Shown: piece by piece, positions 29,295 through 39,851 of the stretch | Position numbering within the stretch: position 1 is the stretch's first letter | Layout of the letters: each line of letters starts with the position of its first letter | Origin: Gryllotalpicola daejeonensis | Lineage (GTDB): Bacteria; Actinomycetota; Actinomycetes; Actinomycetales; Microbacteriaceae | DNA: 64,000 bases | Reading direction: 5' to 3' | Assembly: GCF_039538145.1 (NCBI RefSeq) | Contig: NZ_BAABBV010000001.1 | Location: 1,178,001-1,242,000 of the forward strand | The notes under the pieces: generated by a model | Seen by the model: only the letters and a program-made list of their open reading frames with translations | Databases searched by the model: none | Told to the model about the DNA's origin: nothing | Made by a program: the position numbers and the translations under genes

Positions 29295-29654
29295 TCAGCG
29301 GCGCGGATGCAGGGTCAGTCCGCGCGCGCCCAGTTCGATGAAGTCCGCCTCGTCGAACGCCGCGATGATCGCCGCGTGGTGGGCCGAGACGTGGGCGAGG
29401 AGATCTCGGTTGCGCAGGTTCCCGAGGGTGACATACAGCAGCCGCTCGGGGTGCCCACCGGTTTCGTGAGCGTGGCGGAAGTCGCTGTCCTTTGTGACGA
29501 CGACGCGATCCTCCGCGTCGGCCAACGCAGTGATCTCTGAATCCGATGTGTCGCCGGAACGTGGCAGGTCTTTGACATGAATCGCATCGTGACCGAGGTC
29601 GTTCAAGCGCACTTGAAGGATGCGCGGCAGCTGCGCATCGACGATGAACTTCAT
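29295..29654 (-). CDS. DUF5615 PIN-like protein, probable toxin
   Basis: A 119-residue PIN-like (Mut7-C type) protein. MKFIVDAQLPRIL at the start and VVVTKDSDFRH near residue 68 hold the conserved aspartates of the nuclease-like site, in the DUF5615 arrangement (canonical DENLP is DAQLP here). Proteins of this family are encoded with DUF433 partners and are predicted type II toxins with RNase activity; activity here is inference. The ATG at 29654 lies 19 bases after the DUF433 stop. It is convergent with the integrase gene, four bases apart. Confidence 0.85.
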   Translation of the reverse strand: MKFIVDAQLPRILQVRLNDLGHDAIHVKDLPRSGDTSDSEITALADAEDRVVVTKDSDFRHAHETGGHPERLLYVTLGNLRNRDLLAHVSAHHAAIIAAFDEADFIELGARGLTLHPRR

Positions 29655-29673
29655 CACCGGCAGGGCCGCGCCG

Positions 29674-29916
29674 TCAGGCGACGAACGACAGCACCTTCGT
29701 GCCGCCGGCGACTGAGGCTGCGTACTCGAGCGCTGCGAGCACATCGTCGCGCGTGAGCTCGTCGTACTCGGAGAGCAGCTCGTCGATGGTCTCGCCGGCG
29801 GCGAGGAGTTCGAGGATGACCTGCACCGTGACGCGCGTGCCGCGGATGCGCGGCTTGCCGTGCACGACCTCCGGATCGACGGCGATCCGGTCGAGGCGGC
29901 TGGCGGTGGCGGTCAT
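29674..29916 (-). CDS. DUF433 domain protein, probable antitoxin
   Basis: An 80-residue protein, nearly all DUF433: DPEVVHGKPRIRGTRVTVQVILELLAAG is the diagnostic block with the helix-turn-helix-like region, followed by EYDELTRDDVLAALEYAA. DUF433 proteins act as antitoxins for DUF5615 PIN-like partners. The gene precedes the toxin gene in the same direction, the usual antitoxin-first order. GAGGAC lies just before the ATG, and GAAACT ends six bases upstream, so both a led and a leaderless start are possible. Confidence 0.88.
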   Translation of the reverse strand: MTATASRLDRIAVDPEVVHGKPRIRGTRVTVQVILELLAAGETIDELLSEYDELTRDDVLAALEYAASVAGGTKVLSFVA

Positions 29917-29971
29917 GTCCTCAGTTTCGCACGATCACCGCCTGAATCGAGAGGTTCCACAGCTACCGGCA

Positions 29972-30011
29972 TCCGGACTTCTGCGGACTTTTTGCGGACT
30001 AGCTGCGGACT
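29972..30011. repeat. Arm-type direct repeats, right end
   Basis: Four octamers in a row: TCCGGACT (29972), then TGCGGACT at 29982, 29993 and 30004, spaced 10, 11 and 11 bp, close to one helical turn. 29982-30000 is identical to 26588-26606. They lie 51-90 bp inside the right att copy. Confidence 0.8.
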
Positions 30012-30061
30012 GACTCGGCCAACTTCCCCGTAATTCCGCGGTTTTCCGGGCCTAATGCACC

Positions 30062-31142
<1,081 letters not shown>

Positions 31143-31202
31143 GTGTAGCGATTTTACGTTGCGGATGCCTCCGTGCCGGTCGCCCTGCCTACGCTGATCC
31201 TC

Positions 31203-32225
31203 GTGGCATCCTCACGTTCGCTCAGGCTGGGCGGCCGCCCCGGCCTCGGCGCCGGGCTCACCGCCGGCATCGGCGCGAACGTCATCTGGGCCACCGCGTT
31301 CTTCGTCGGGCTGATCACGCCGCCTGCCGTGCCGCCGATCGCGCTGGCCGTCGGGCGCTACACGGTGTTCGGACTGATCGCCCTCGCGCTTCTCCCCCGC
31401 GCCGGGCGCGCGCTGCGATCGCTCGGCCCGCGCGAGTGGTTCACGGCCCTGGTCTTCGCGGCGATCGGCAACGTCGGGCAGTTCGTGCTGGTGCTGCTCT
31501 CGGTGCGGCTGGCCGACGGCGCGACCTCCGACATCGTCTACGGAGTGCTGCCCGTCGCACTCGCCATCTGGGGCAATCTCAAGCGCCGCGAGGTGCCCAT
31601 GCGCCGCCTCATTGCGCCGATCGCGCTCACGATCGTGGGCATCCTGCTGCTGTCGGGCGAGTCGTTCGTCGGGCATCACATCGCGCGGCCGGCGCCGTAT
31701 GCTCTCGGCGTCGCGCTGTCTCTCCTCGGCATGCTCGGCTGGGCCTGGTATGCAGAGGCGAATGCGACATTCCTCGAGCGGCATCCGCATGTCTCGTCCC
31801 ATGATTGGGCGGCAGCAGTGGGTATCGGATGCCTGCCCCTCGCTCTCCTGCTGATTCCGGCGGCCGCCGCGCAGCACCGGGAGCAGCCCGCCATGTCCGC
31901 GGTCGACTGGGTGTGGCTCATCGCCGTGAGCGTCGCGATCGGCATCCTCTTGTCGTGGGTCGCGACGATCCTCTGGAACGTCGCGTCGATCGCCCTTCCG
32001 GTGTCGCTGGCGGCTCAGCTCATCGTCGGCGGCACGATCGCCGGCGTCATCATGGTGCACCTCGTCACGCTGACGCTGCCGAACTGGTGGGAAGTCGCGG
32101 GCCTCGTCGTCTCGACCGCGGGCGTGCTGCTCGCGGTGCGGGTCACGCTGCCTCGACGCGAGGCCGAGGCATCCGTGACCCCGATGGCGGGCATCAGCCC
32201 CGCCGATAGCGGAACGCCTGCGTGA
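31203..32225 (+). CDS. EamA/DMT family transporter
   Basis: Integral membrane protein of 340 residues with ten predicted helices made of two EamA repeats (NVIWATAFFVGLI to ALLPRAG, and PYALGVALSLLGMLGWAWYAEAN to LLAVRV). Drug/metabolite transporters export amino acids, sugars or other small molecules; the substrate is unknown. GTG at 31203 is chosen over 31173 because TACGCT ends seven bases upstream, the common leaderless pattern here. Divergent from ychF; its 3' end overlaps the facing methyltransferase by 32 bp. Confidence 0.87.
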   Translation: MASSRSLRLGGRPGLGAGLTAGIGANVIWATAFFVGLITPPAVPPIALAVGRYTVFGLIALALLPRAGRALRSLGPREWFTALVFAAIGNVGQFVLVLLSVRLADGATSDIVYGVLPVALAIWGNLKRREVPMRRLIAPIALTIVGILLLSGESFVGHHIARPAPYALGVALSLLGMLGWAWYAEANATFLERHPHVSSHDWAAAVGIGCLPLALLLIPAAAAQHREQPAMSAVDWVWLIAVSVAIGILLSWVATILWNVASIALPVSLAAQLIVGGTIAGVIMVHLVTLTLPNWWEVAGLVVSTAGVLLAVRVTLPRREAEASVTPMAGISPADSGTPA

Positions 32226-32955
32226 CATACGGCAACGCGATCTTGCCGTTCTTCTCGATCTCGGGATGACTGTCGAGCACGTCCTCGACGGCACACAGCA
32301 CCCGCGTCTGTGTTGCCGAGTCCTTTACGAGGAAGTGGCTGCGCGAGCGCACCAGGGTCAGCAGCGCGGCACGATCGAGCTGCTGAGTCCACGTCACCTC
32401 AAGCGTCTCGCCCGGCTCGAACGGTGCGCCGACCCCGTGATCCTCTGCCGTCTTGGCGACGAAGGCGTCGTTGGATTCCATGGCCTCGCCGAACTCGCGC
32501 ACCCAGTCGACCCGCTCGTCGCGGCTGTTCCAGATGAGGCCCAGGGTTCCGCCCGGCTTCAGCACGCGCGCGACCTCGCGCACGGCCTGAGCGGTGTCGA
32601 CCCAGTGCCAGGCCTGGGCAACGGTGACCGCGTCGACGCTCTCATCGGAAAGCGGCAGGCGCTCGGCGCTCCCCAGCAAAGTCTCGACGCGAGGAACCTT
32701 CTCTCGCAGCACCTCGAGCATCTGGGCGCTGGGATCGACGGCGACGAGGTCGCGGCCTGCTCGCGGCAGCAGCCGCGTGAACTTCCCTGTGCCCGCGCCG
32801 ACATCAAGCACACGGCGCGCGCTCGCCGGGACGAGCCACTCAACGGCCTCGGCCGGATACCCGGGGCGCGATTCCTCGTAGATTCGAGCGGCGGCATCGA
32901 AGCTGCGCGCATGTTCTTCTTTGCTGGGGCGGGCTTCGGGGGTGTCACTGACCAC
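32194..32955 (-). CDS. Class I SAM-dependent methyltransferase
   Basis: A 253-residue methyltransferase of the Methyltransf_11 type. Motif I is VLDVGAGTGKFTRLL, the acidic motif is VAVDPSAQML, then GSAERLPLSDESVDAVTVAQAWHW, characteristic of a group related to ubiquinone/trans-aconitate-type enzymes, then LKPGGTLGLIWNSRD. Substrate unknown. GTG at 32955 is preferred, with CAAGAT ending six bases upstream. An ATG at 32979 is also in frame but would place the start across the beginning of the divergent exonuclease gene. Overlaps the end of the EamA gene. Confidence 0.87.
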   Translation of the reverse strand: MVSDTPEARPSKEEHARSFDAAARIYEESRPGYPAEAVEWLVPASARRVLDVGAGTGKFTRLLPRAGRDLVAVDPSAQMLEVLREKVPRVETLLGSAERLPLSDESVDAVTVAQAWHWVDTAQAVREVARVLKPGGTLGLIWNSRDERVDWVREFGEAMESNDAFVAKTAEDHGVGAPFEPGETLEVTWTQQLDRAALLTLVRSRSHFLVKDSATQTRVLCAVEDVLDSHPEIEKNGKIALPYVTQAFRYRRG

Positions 32956-32977
32956 GGTCTCATCTTGGCGTGCGAGC

Positions 32978-33574
32978 ATGGGGCACGTGGCACTGGACTT
33001 CACCGCGATCGACTTCGAGACGGCGAACTCCTCTGGCGCCTCCGCCTGCAGCGTCGGGCTCGTGAAGGTGCGCGGCGGTCGGGTGGTCGATCGCGCGTAC
33101 TGGCTCATCCAGCCGCCGGCCGGCCACGACGAGTTCCTCGAGTGGAACACGCGCATTCACGGCATCCGCGCCTCCGATGTCGTCGGTGCGCTGACGTGGG
33201 CGCAGCAGCTGCCCGATCTGGTCGCGTTCGCCGAGAACGACGCGTTCGTCGCTCACAACGCGGGTTTCGACATGGGCGTGATCCGCAAGGCGTGCGAGGT
33301 GACGGGGCTCGCCGTTCCGCCCGCCGCGTATGTCTGCAGCCTGCAGGTCGCGCGAAAGACCTACAACCTGGATTCCTACCGCCTGCCGTCCGCGGCGATG
33401 GCCGCCGGTTTCGAGGATTTCGAGCACCACAATGCCGCAGCGGATGCCGAAGCCTGCGCCGCCATCATGGTGCACGCCGCCCGCCGTCACGGCGTCGACG
33501 ACCTGATCGCCCTCGCGCGCGCCTGCGCGATCAAGGTCGGTCGCCTCGGCGCGCCGGCTCGCGCGGCCGCGTAG
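32978..33574 (+). CDS. 3'-5' exonuclease, DEDD superfamily
   Basis: A 198-residue exonuclease resembling the epsilon subunit of DNA polymerase III. ExoI motif: FTAIDFETANSSG (D and E). ExoII: AHNAGFDMGVIRKA. ExoIII: HHNAAADAEACA, with the histidine four residues before the last aspartate (DEDDh type). All four acidic ligands are present. It has no polymerase or BRCT domain. Such proteins act in DNA repair or RNA processing. ATG at 32978 lies next to the divergent methyltransferase start; the promoter must lie within that gene's 5' end. Confidence 0.88.
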   Translation: MGHVALDFTAIDFETANSSGASACSVGLVKVRGGRVVDRAYWLIQPPAGHDEFLEWNTRIHGIRASDVVGALTWAQQLPDLVAFAENDAFVAHNAGFDMGVIRKACEVTGLAVPPAAYVCSLQVARKTYNLDSYRLPSAAMAAGFEDFEHHNAAADAEACAAIMVHAARRHGVDDLIALARACAIKVGRLGAPARAAA

Positions 33575-33586
33575 CGCCTCGGCAAC

Positions 33587-33645
33587 TGCGTCCGTTCGGC
33601 GCGAATGTGCCCGGTAGGGCGGACACAACTGCGCCGTTCGGGCAC
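33587..33645. repeat. 59-bp intergenic repeat, family B copy 1
   Basis: Two related units, TGCGTCCGTTCGGCGC (33587-33602) and TGCGCCGTTCGGGCAC (33630-33645), with a spacer containing GTGCCCG. A 59-bp segment of equal length and layout occurs at 54378-54436. Hand alignment gives 41 identical positions of 59 without gaps. The units are short imperfect hairpins. They fill much of the gap between the exonuclease and rmuC genes. Confidence 0.6.
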
Positions 33646-33719
33646 AGCAGCGTGCCGTACGGCGACGGAGGCCGCCGCGCCTCGACCGTGATGTCGGTGG
33701 TGCTCGCAAGACTGACGGC

Positions 33720-34982
33720 ATGGACTTCCTGCTGCCCCTGATCATCGGCCTCATGGTCGGCGCCGGCATCGGCGCGCTGGCCGTGCTCGCCCTGCGTCGA
33801 ACTCCGATCGCCGACGACGCGGCCGGCGAGCTGCGCGTCGAACTCGCCGCTGCCGAGGCGACGGTCTCGGCGCTGCGCGAGCAGCTCGCCGCCCAGCGCG
33901 AGACGGCCGAGCAGCTGCGCGCCGACCAAGCCGCGCGCGAGGCTCGCGACCGGCAGCAGAATCAGGTGCTGCAGGCGCTGGCACCGGTGAGCAAGAGCAT
34001 CGGCGAGATGAAGAGCCGCGTCGAGGCGCTCGAGACGCAGCGCGCCGAGCAGCATGGTGCACTTGAGCAGCAGCTGCGATCGGCTCTCGAGTCCGAAGAG
34101 CGGCTGCGGGCGACCGCCGAGTCGCTGGCATCCGCACTGCGGTCCAACAGCACGCGCGGCGTCTGGGGTGAGACCCAGCTGCGCAGCGTCGTCGAGGCCG
34201 CCGGGCTGCTCGAGCGCGTCGATTTCGACACGCAGGCGAACATCACGGCCGACTCAGGGGCGAGGCGCCCCGACATGGTGGTGCACCTGCCGGGGGGCAA
34301 GAACATCGCGGTCGACGCGAAGGTGCCCTTCAACGCCTATCTCGAGGCGAGCGCCATTCCCGCGACGGCCGCCGGCGCGGAGGGCGCGCGCCGGGCCGAG
34401 CTGCTCAAAGACCACGTGAAAGCCGTGCGCGAGCACATCACGGCACTCGGCACGAAGGGTTACTGGAGCGGGCTCGACAACGCCCCCGAGATGACGATCG
34501 CGTTCATTCCGAGCGAGTCCCTGATCTCGTCCGCGCTCGAGACCGACCCCGCGCTGCTCGAGTTCGCCTTCGCGAAGCGCGTCGCGCTCGCGTCGCCTGT
34601 CACGCTGTGGTCGGTGCTCAAGACCGTCGCTTTCAGCTGGCAGCAAGACGTGCTGACCCACGAGGCGAAGACGCTGTTCGACCTGAGCCGCGAGCTCTAC
34701 ACGCGCCTGTCCAAGACCGCAGAGCACGTCGAGAAGCTCGGTCGGGCGATCAAGAGCACGGTGAACAACTACAACGGCTTCGTCGGCAGCCTCGAGCGGC
34801 AGGTGCTGCCGACCGCGCGCAAGATCGGGGCGCTGAACGAAGACGAGTTCATCGCCGCGCCCGAGCCTCTGGAAGAACCCGTGCGCGAGCTCGCGGCGCC
34901 GGAGCTCGTCGCCGAGCTCGAGGCCGCTGACGCGCAGGCATCCGTTCTCGTTCACGCAGAGCTTCTGTCTGAGCGCGACTGA
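33720..34982 (+). CDS. rmuC: DNA recombination protein RmuC
   Basis: A 420-residue protein with an N-terminal membrane anchor (FLLPLIIGLMVGAGIGALAVLAL), a long coiled-coil (about residues 40-140, rich in Glu, Ala, Arg and Gln), and then the RmuC nuclease-like domain. Conserved blocks are RGVWGETQLRSVVEAAGLL, DMVVHLPGGKNIAVDAKVPFNAY and PEMTIAFIPSESL. The D/E-x-K-like NIAVDAKVPF is the presumed nuclease site. RmuC limits inversions and recombination at short repeats. AAGACT ends six bases before the ATG, compatible with a leaderless transcript. Confidence 0.95.
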   Translation: MDFLLPLIIGLMVGAGIGALAVLALRRTPIADDAAGELRVELAAAEATVSALREQLAAQRETAEQLRADQAAREARDRQQNQVLQALAPVSKSIGEMKSRVEALETQRAEQHGALEQQLRSALESEERLRATAESLASALRSNSTRGVWGETQLRSVVEAAGLLERVDFDTQANITADSGARRPDMVVHLPGGKNIAVDAKVPFNAYLEASAIPATAAGAEGARRAELLKDHVKAVREHITALGTKGYWSGLDNAPEMTIAFIPSESLISSALETDPALLEFAFAKRVALASPVTLWSVLKTVAFSWQQDVLTHEAKTLFDLSRELYTRLSKTAEHVEKLGRAIKSTVNNYNGFVGSLERQVLPTARKIGALNEDEFIAAPEPLEEPVRELAAPELVAELEAADAQASVLVHAELLSERD

Positions 34983-35032
34983 CGCGGCCCTAGACTGACC
35001 AGCAAACAGGCCCGCTTGCCAGAGGAGACACG

Positions 35033-36061
<1,029 letters not shown>

Positions 36062-36074
36062 CGCTCAGCGCGCC

Positions 36075-36527
36075 TTACTGCTCGGCGGGCGGCTTCGATT
36101 GCCAGCGGTACACGTTCGTGTTCCGCTGCACGAAGCCGCTCGTCTGGTAGAGGTGGTTCGCCGCCTCGCGGTCGGGCCGCGAAGTCAGGTCGATCGTGCG
36201 CACGTGGAAGCGCGCGTTCGCCTCGTCGATGAGGTGATTGAGCAGCAGTCGCGACAGCCCGTGACCGCGCGCCGACTCGTCGACGACGACGTCGTCGATG
36301 TGGGCGCGGATGCCGGTGGGGATCGGATACACGACGAGGGATGCCGCACCGACGATCCTGCCGTCGAGCCGCGCCAGGTACAGGTGCGTCGCGTCACTGG
36401 CCACGATCGCCTTGACGACCTCGACGTTGTAGACCGCGGTCGACGACAGCGCGGGCAGCAGCCTCTCGATGGTCTCGGCCAGCTCGTCGCTGAACTCGGT
36501 CACTTCCTCGATGGTGATGTCGGGCAT
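36075..36527 (-). CDS. GNAT family N-acetyltransferase
   Basis: A 150-residue acetyltransferase. The acyl-CoA binding motif DVVVDESARGHGLSRLLLNHL and the late IDLTSRPDREAANHLYQTSGF block (typical asparagine/tyrosine region) are clear; the N-terminus ITIEEVTEFSDELAETIERL is the variable substrate part. Substrate unknown. ATG at 36527 follows TAGCCT by six bases, again leaderless-like. Convergent with fbaA. Confidence 0.88.
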   Translation of the reverse strand: MPDITIEEVTEFSDELAETIERLLPALSSTAVYNVEVVKAIVASDATHLYLARLDGRIVGAASLVVYPIPTGIRAHIDDVVVDESARGHGLSRLLLNHLIDEANARFHVRTIDLTSRPDREAANHLYQTSGFVQRNTNVYRWQSKPPAEQ

Positions 36528-36550
36528 GCGGCGAGGCTACCGAACCGGAA

Positions 36551-37204
36551 TCAGGTCGGCGATCCCGTCTCGCCCGGTGTCGGGAAGAGGTGCATCAGCT
36601 CGGGGTTCTCGCCGAGCGCGATCACGATCAGCGCGACGGCGAGCAGAGTCGCGACGATACCCGCGACGAGCGGAATCCAGAACGCCACCCGGCCGGCGCG
36701 GATCGCGCGAAGGGACGCGAACAGCGCGATGAGCCACACGACCGCGTAGGCGACCGCGGCGGCCACCCACACCCAGCTCGGCAGCGAGGTCATGAGCTGA
36801 CCCTCATCGCCACCCAGAAGGTCGGCGCTCTGACGCATGGCCGCACCGCCGTCGATGGCGTTGAACACCATGGACAGCACGTTGTAGAAGCCGAAGCCGA
36901 GCAGCAGGAACGTGACCAGTCGGTCGCCGAACCCGACACGTGCGGGCTGCTGCGGCGGGCGCGACTCCTCCCGAGGCCAGTGGTACGGCGGCGGGGCGCC
37001 CGGGCCGGGCTGATGCTGTACGCCGCCCGGGTGGTACGCGCCTGGTACGGGCGGCGGGGCTGAGGCATCCGGCTCGGCCTTGGCCGCCTCGAATCCCTCG
37101 AGCTGCCACTCCGCCGGCTGCTTGATCGCCGCGCGCTGCTCTTCGGGCGTCGCGTATTCGCCGTAGGCGGGGCGCGGCGGACGCGGTGCGTCGTGGTCGC
37201 TCAT
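36551..37204 (-). CDS. DUF6264-like membrane protein
   Basis: A 217-residue protein. The first 90 residues are soluble and rich in proline, glycine and histidine (PPPVPGAYHPGGVQHQ), and four hydrophobic helices follow (about residues 93-115, 140-165, 172-190 and 195-210). This architecture and ending match a family frequent in Microbacteriaceae (I recall it as DUF6264); function unknown. The ATG overlaps the ispH stop by four bases, so it is translated from the ispH message. Confidence 0.75.
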   Translation of the reverse strand: MSDHDAPRPPRPAYGEYATPEEQRAAIKQPAEWQLEGFEAAKAEPDASAPPPVPGAYHPGGVQHQPGPGAPPPYHWPREESRPPQQPARVGFGDRLVTFLLLGFGFYNVLSMVFNAIDGGAAMRQSADLLGGDEGQLMTSLPSWVWVAAAVAYAVVWLIALFASLRAIRAGRVAFWIPLVAGIVATLLAVALIVIALGENPELMHLFPTPGETGSPT

Positions 37205-38259
37205 CGGTGGCGCCCGCCCAGCGCGCGGGCGTCGCGGTTGCCCGAGGTGTCGGTGCGCAGCTCGCGCGGCAGCGAGAACATCAGGTCCTCTTCGGCGGTC
37301 TGCACGGTCTGCACGTCGGCGTAGCCCGCCTGAGCGAGGTCCTCGAGCACCTCCTGCACGAGCACCTCTGGCACCGAGGCGCCGCTCGTCACGCCCACGG
37401 TCTCGGCGCCGTCGAGCCACTCCTGCTGCACCTCGCTCGCGTAGTCGACGCGATAGGCGGCCTTCGCGCCGTTCTCGAGCGCGACCTCGACGAGCCGCAC
37501 CGAGTTCGACGAGTTCGCCGAGCCGACGACGATCACGACGTCGGCCTCCTGTGCGACCTTCTTGATCGCGACCTGGCGGTTCTGGGTGGCGTAGCAGATG
37601 TCGTCGCTAGGCGGGTCCTGCAGGGCGGGGAAGCGCTCGCGCAGGCGCCGCACGGTCTCCATCGTCTCGTCGACCGAGAGCGTGGTCTGCGACAGCCAGA
37701 CGACCTTCTCGGGGTCGCGCACCACGACGTGGTCCGCCTCTTCCGGGCTGTTGACGACGGTCACGTTGTCGGGCGCCTCGCCGGCGGTGCCCTCGACCTC
37801 TTCGTGGCCGGTGTGGCCGATCAGCAGGATCTCGAAGTCATCGCGTGCGAAACGCACGGCCTCGCGGTGCACCTTGGTCACGAGCGGGCAGGTCGCGTCG
37901 ATGGCACGCAGGCCGCGATCGGATGCCGCCTGCACGACGGCCGGGGCGACACCGTGGGCACTGAAGACGACGTGGGCGCCCTCCGGCACCTGGTCGACCT
38001 CGTCGACGAAGATCGCGCCCTGCTGCTCGAGGGTCGCGACGACGTGCTTGTTGTGGACGATCTGCTTGCGCACGTAGACGGGTGCTCCGTAGCGCTCGAG
38101 CGCCTTTTCCACAGCCACGACGGCACGGTCGACTCCTGCACAGTAGCCCCGCGGGGAGGCCAGCAGAACCCGCTTATGTCCGGGGCCGGGGATATTCTTG
38201 AGCCGCCCGCCGGCGCCCGCGACGCGGGGCATGCCGAGGCTGATCGAAGAGTCGCTCAC
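37201..38259 (-). CDS. ispH: 4-hydroxy-3-methylbut-2-enyl diphosphate reductase
   Basis: Last enzyme of the MEP isoprenoid pathway, an iron-sulfur protein that makes IPP and DMAPP. In 352 residues all three cluster cysteines are visible: SPRGYCAGVDRA, AIDATCPLVTKVH and DDICYATQNRQ. The substrate histidines lie in VRKQIVHNKHVV and LIGHTGHEEVEG. The GTG at 38259 has TAAACT ending seven bases upstream, so a leaderless start is likely. A later ATG at residue 10 is possible. Divergent from xseA. Confidence 0.96.
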   Translation of the reverse strand: MSDSSISLGMPRVAGAGGRLKNIPGPGHKRVLLASPRGYCAGVDRAVVAVEKALERYGAPVYVRKQIVHNKHVVATLEQQGAIFVDEVDQVPEGAHVVFSAHGVAPAVVQAASDRGLRAIDATCPLVTKVHREAVRFARDDFEILLIGHTGHEEVEGTAGEAPDNVTVVNSPEEADHVVVRDPEKVVWLSQTTLSVDETMETVRRLRERFPALQDPPSDDICYATQNRQVAIKKVAQEADVVIVVGSANSSNSVRLVEVALENGAKAAYRVDYASEVQQEWLDGAETVGVTSGASVPEVLVQEVLEDLAQAGYADVQTVQTAEEDLMFSLPRELRTDTSGNRDARALGGRHR

Positions 38260-38309
38260 GCCGTTCAGTTTAGGTCGGCGGGTGCATTCAACCTGGGAAG
38301 AGGTCGTTC

Positions 38310-39539
38310 ATGGCAGCGTTCACGCCCGAGGCCCCGCCGACCCTCGAGTCGCCGTGGCCCGTCGCGCTGCTGTCCAGCAAGATCAAGCAGTACATCGACC
38401 GTCTCGGCACCGCGTGGGTCGAGGGCGAGCTCACCCAGTGGAACGTGCGCGGCGGCAACGTCTACGGCAAGCTCAAAGACCTCGAGGTCGACGTCACGAT
38501 CAGCATCAACGTGTGGTCGTCGGTCGCCTCCCGCCTCGATGCCGACTTCAAGCAGGGCGACCGCGTGATCGCTGCGGTGAAGCCCGACTACTGGGTCAAG
38601 GGCGGCACCCTCTCGATGCAGGTCTACGACCTGCGGCACGTCGGCCTCGGCGACCTGCTCGAGCGTCTCGAGCGGCTGCGGCGCCAGCTCGCGTCAGAGG
38701 GGCTGTTCGAGCAGGCGCGGAAGAAGCCGCTGCCCTTCCTGCCCCACCTGATCGGGCTGGTCACCGGCAAAGACTCCGACGCAGAGAAAGACGTCAAGAA
38801 GAACGCGCTGCTGCGGTGGCCTGCCGTGCAGTTCCGCACCGTCTATGCCGCGGTGCAGGGCGAGCGCTCTGCGGCCGAGGTGACGGCGGCGATCACCCAG
38901 CTCGACGCAGACCCCGAGGTCGACGTGATCATCGTCGCCCGCGGCGGCGGCGACTTCCAGAATCTGCTGCCGTTCAGCGATGAGACGCTGGTGCGCACCG
39001 CCGCCGCGACGCGCACCCCGCTCGTCTCGGCGATCGGCCACGAGAACGACCGCCCGCTGCTCGACGAGGTCGCCGACCTGCGCGCCTCGACCCCGACGGA
39101 CGCCGCGAAGCGGGTCGTCCCCGACGTCGCGGAAGAGCTCGTGCGCGTGCAGCAGGCGCGCACTCGCATGCAGCAGCGCATCACCCACCACATCAACATC
39201 GAGATCGACCGCATCGCGCAGCTGCGCAGCCGGCCGGCGCTCGCGACCACCAGCTGGATCGTCGACACCCGGTCGGAAGAGGTCACGCGATATGTGGCGC
39301 GGGGCGCAGAGCTGGCGGCGCGCACGATCGAGCGGGCTGAGACATCCGTTCGCGAACTGGCCGCGCGCCTGCGCACGCTGTCGCCGCAGTCCACACTCGA
39401 TCGCGGCTACGCGATCGTCCAAGCTGGCGGCCACGTGGTGAAGAGCCCGGATGCAGCGCCCGACGGCACCCCCCTGGTGATCACCCTCGCCGACGGCGCT
39501 CTCGACGCGGTCTCGGGCGGCGCGCGCGAGCGCCCCTGA
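38310..39539 (+). CDS. xseA: Exodeoxyribonuclease VII large subunit
   Basis: Nuclease subunit of 409 residues that cuts single-stranded DNA together with XseB. N-terminal OB-fold (WVEGELTQWNVRGGNVYGKLKD), core motifs PHLIGLVTGKDSDAEKDV, VIIVARGGGDFQNLLPFSDE and TPLVSAIGHENDRPLLDEVADLRASTPTDAA, and the C-terminal coiled-coil ending in STLDRGYAIV. ATG with GAGGTCG upstream. The small subunit follows after 45 bp. Confidence 0.96.
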   Translation: MAAFTPEAPPTLESPWPVALLSSKIKQYIDRLGTAWVEGELTQWNVRGGNVYGKLKDLEVDVTISINVWSSVASRLDADFKQGDRVIAAVKPDYWVKGGTLSMQVYDLRHVGLGDLLERLERLRRQLASEGLFEQARKKPLPFLPHLIGLVTGKDSDAEKDVKKNALLRWPAVQFRTVYAAVQGERSAAEVTAAITQLDADPEVDVIIVARGGGDFQNLLPFSDETLVRTAAATRTPLVSAIGHENDRPLLDEVADLRASTPTDAAKRVVPDVAEELVRVQQARTRMQQRITHHINIEIDRIAQLRSRPALATTSWIVDTRSEEVTRYVARGAELAARTIERAETSVRELAARLRTLSPQSTLDRGYAIVQAGGHVVKSPDAAPDGTPLVITLADGALDAVSGGARERP

Positions 39540-39584
39540 CGACACCGCACTCACCCAGCCGACTGCCCAGAGGAGCCACTTAGA

Positions 39585-39851
39585 ATGAACGCCGTGCCCA
39601 CCCCGGAAGCCGCGAGCGACGTCTCCGCTCTCTCCTATGAGCAGGCGCGCGACGAGCTCGTGCGGGTCGTCAGCGAGCTCGAGCAGGGCAACGCCAGCCT
39701 CGAGCAGTCGCTGCAGCTGTGGGAGCGCGGCGAGGCCCTCGCCCGCCGCTGCGAAGAGTGGCTGATCGGTGCGAAGGCGCGCCTCGACGCCGCCCGCCTC
39801 GGGCAGCGGGCGCAGCAGACCCCGACGCAGACAGGCGGCGACGAGTTCTAG
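39585..39851 (+). CDS. xseB: Exodeoxyribonuclease VII small subunit
   Basis: An 88-residue partner of XseA. The family helix pair is complete: SYEQARDELVRVVSELEQGNASLEQSLQLWERGEALARRCEEWL. ATG at 39585 has GAGGAG ten bases upstream; a GTG four codons later is an alternative. It is followed without a gap by the DUF4245 gene (TAGATG). Confidence 0.94.
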   Translation: MNAVPTPEAASDVSALSYEQARDELVRVVSELEQGNASLEQSLQLWERGEALARRCEEWLIGAKARLDAARLGQRAQQTPTQTGGDEF

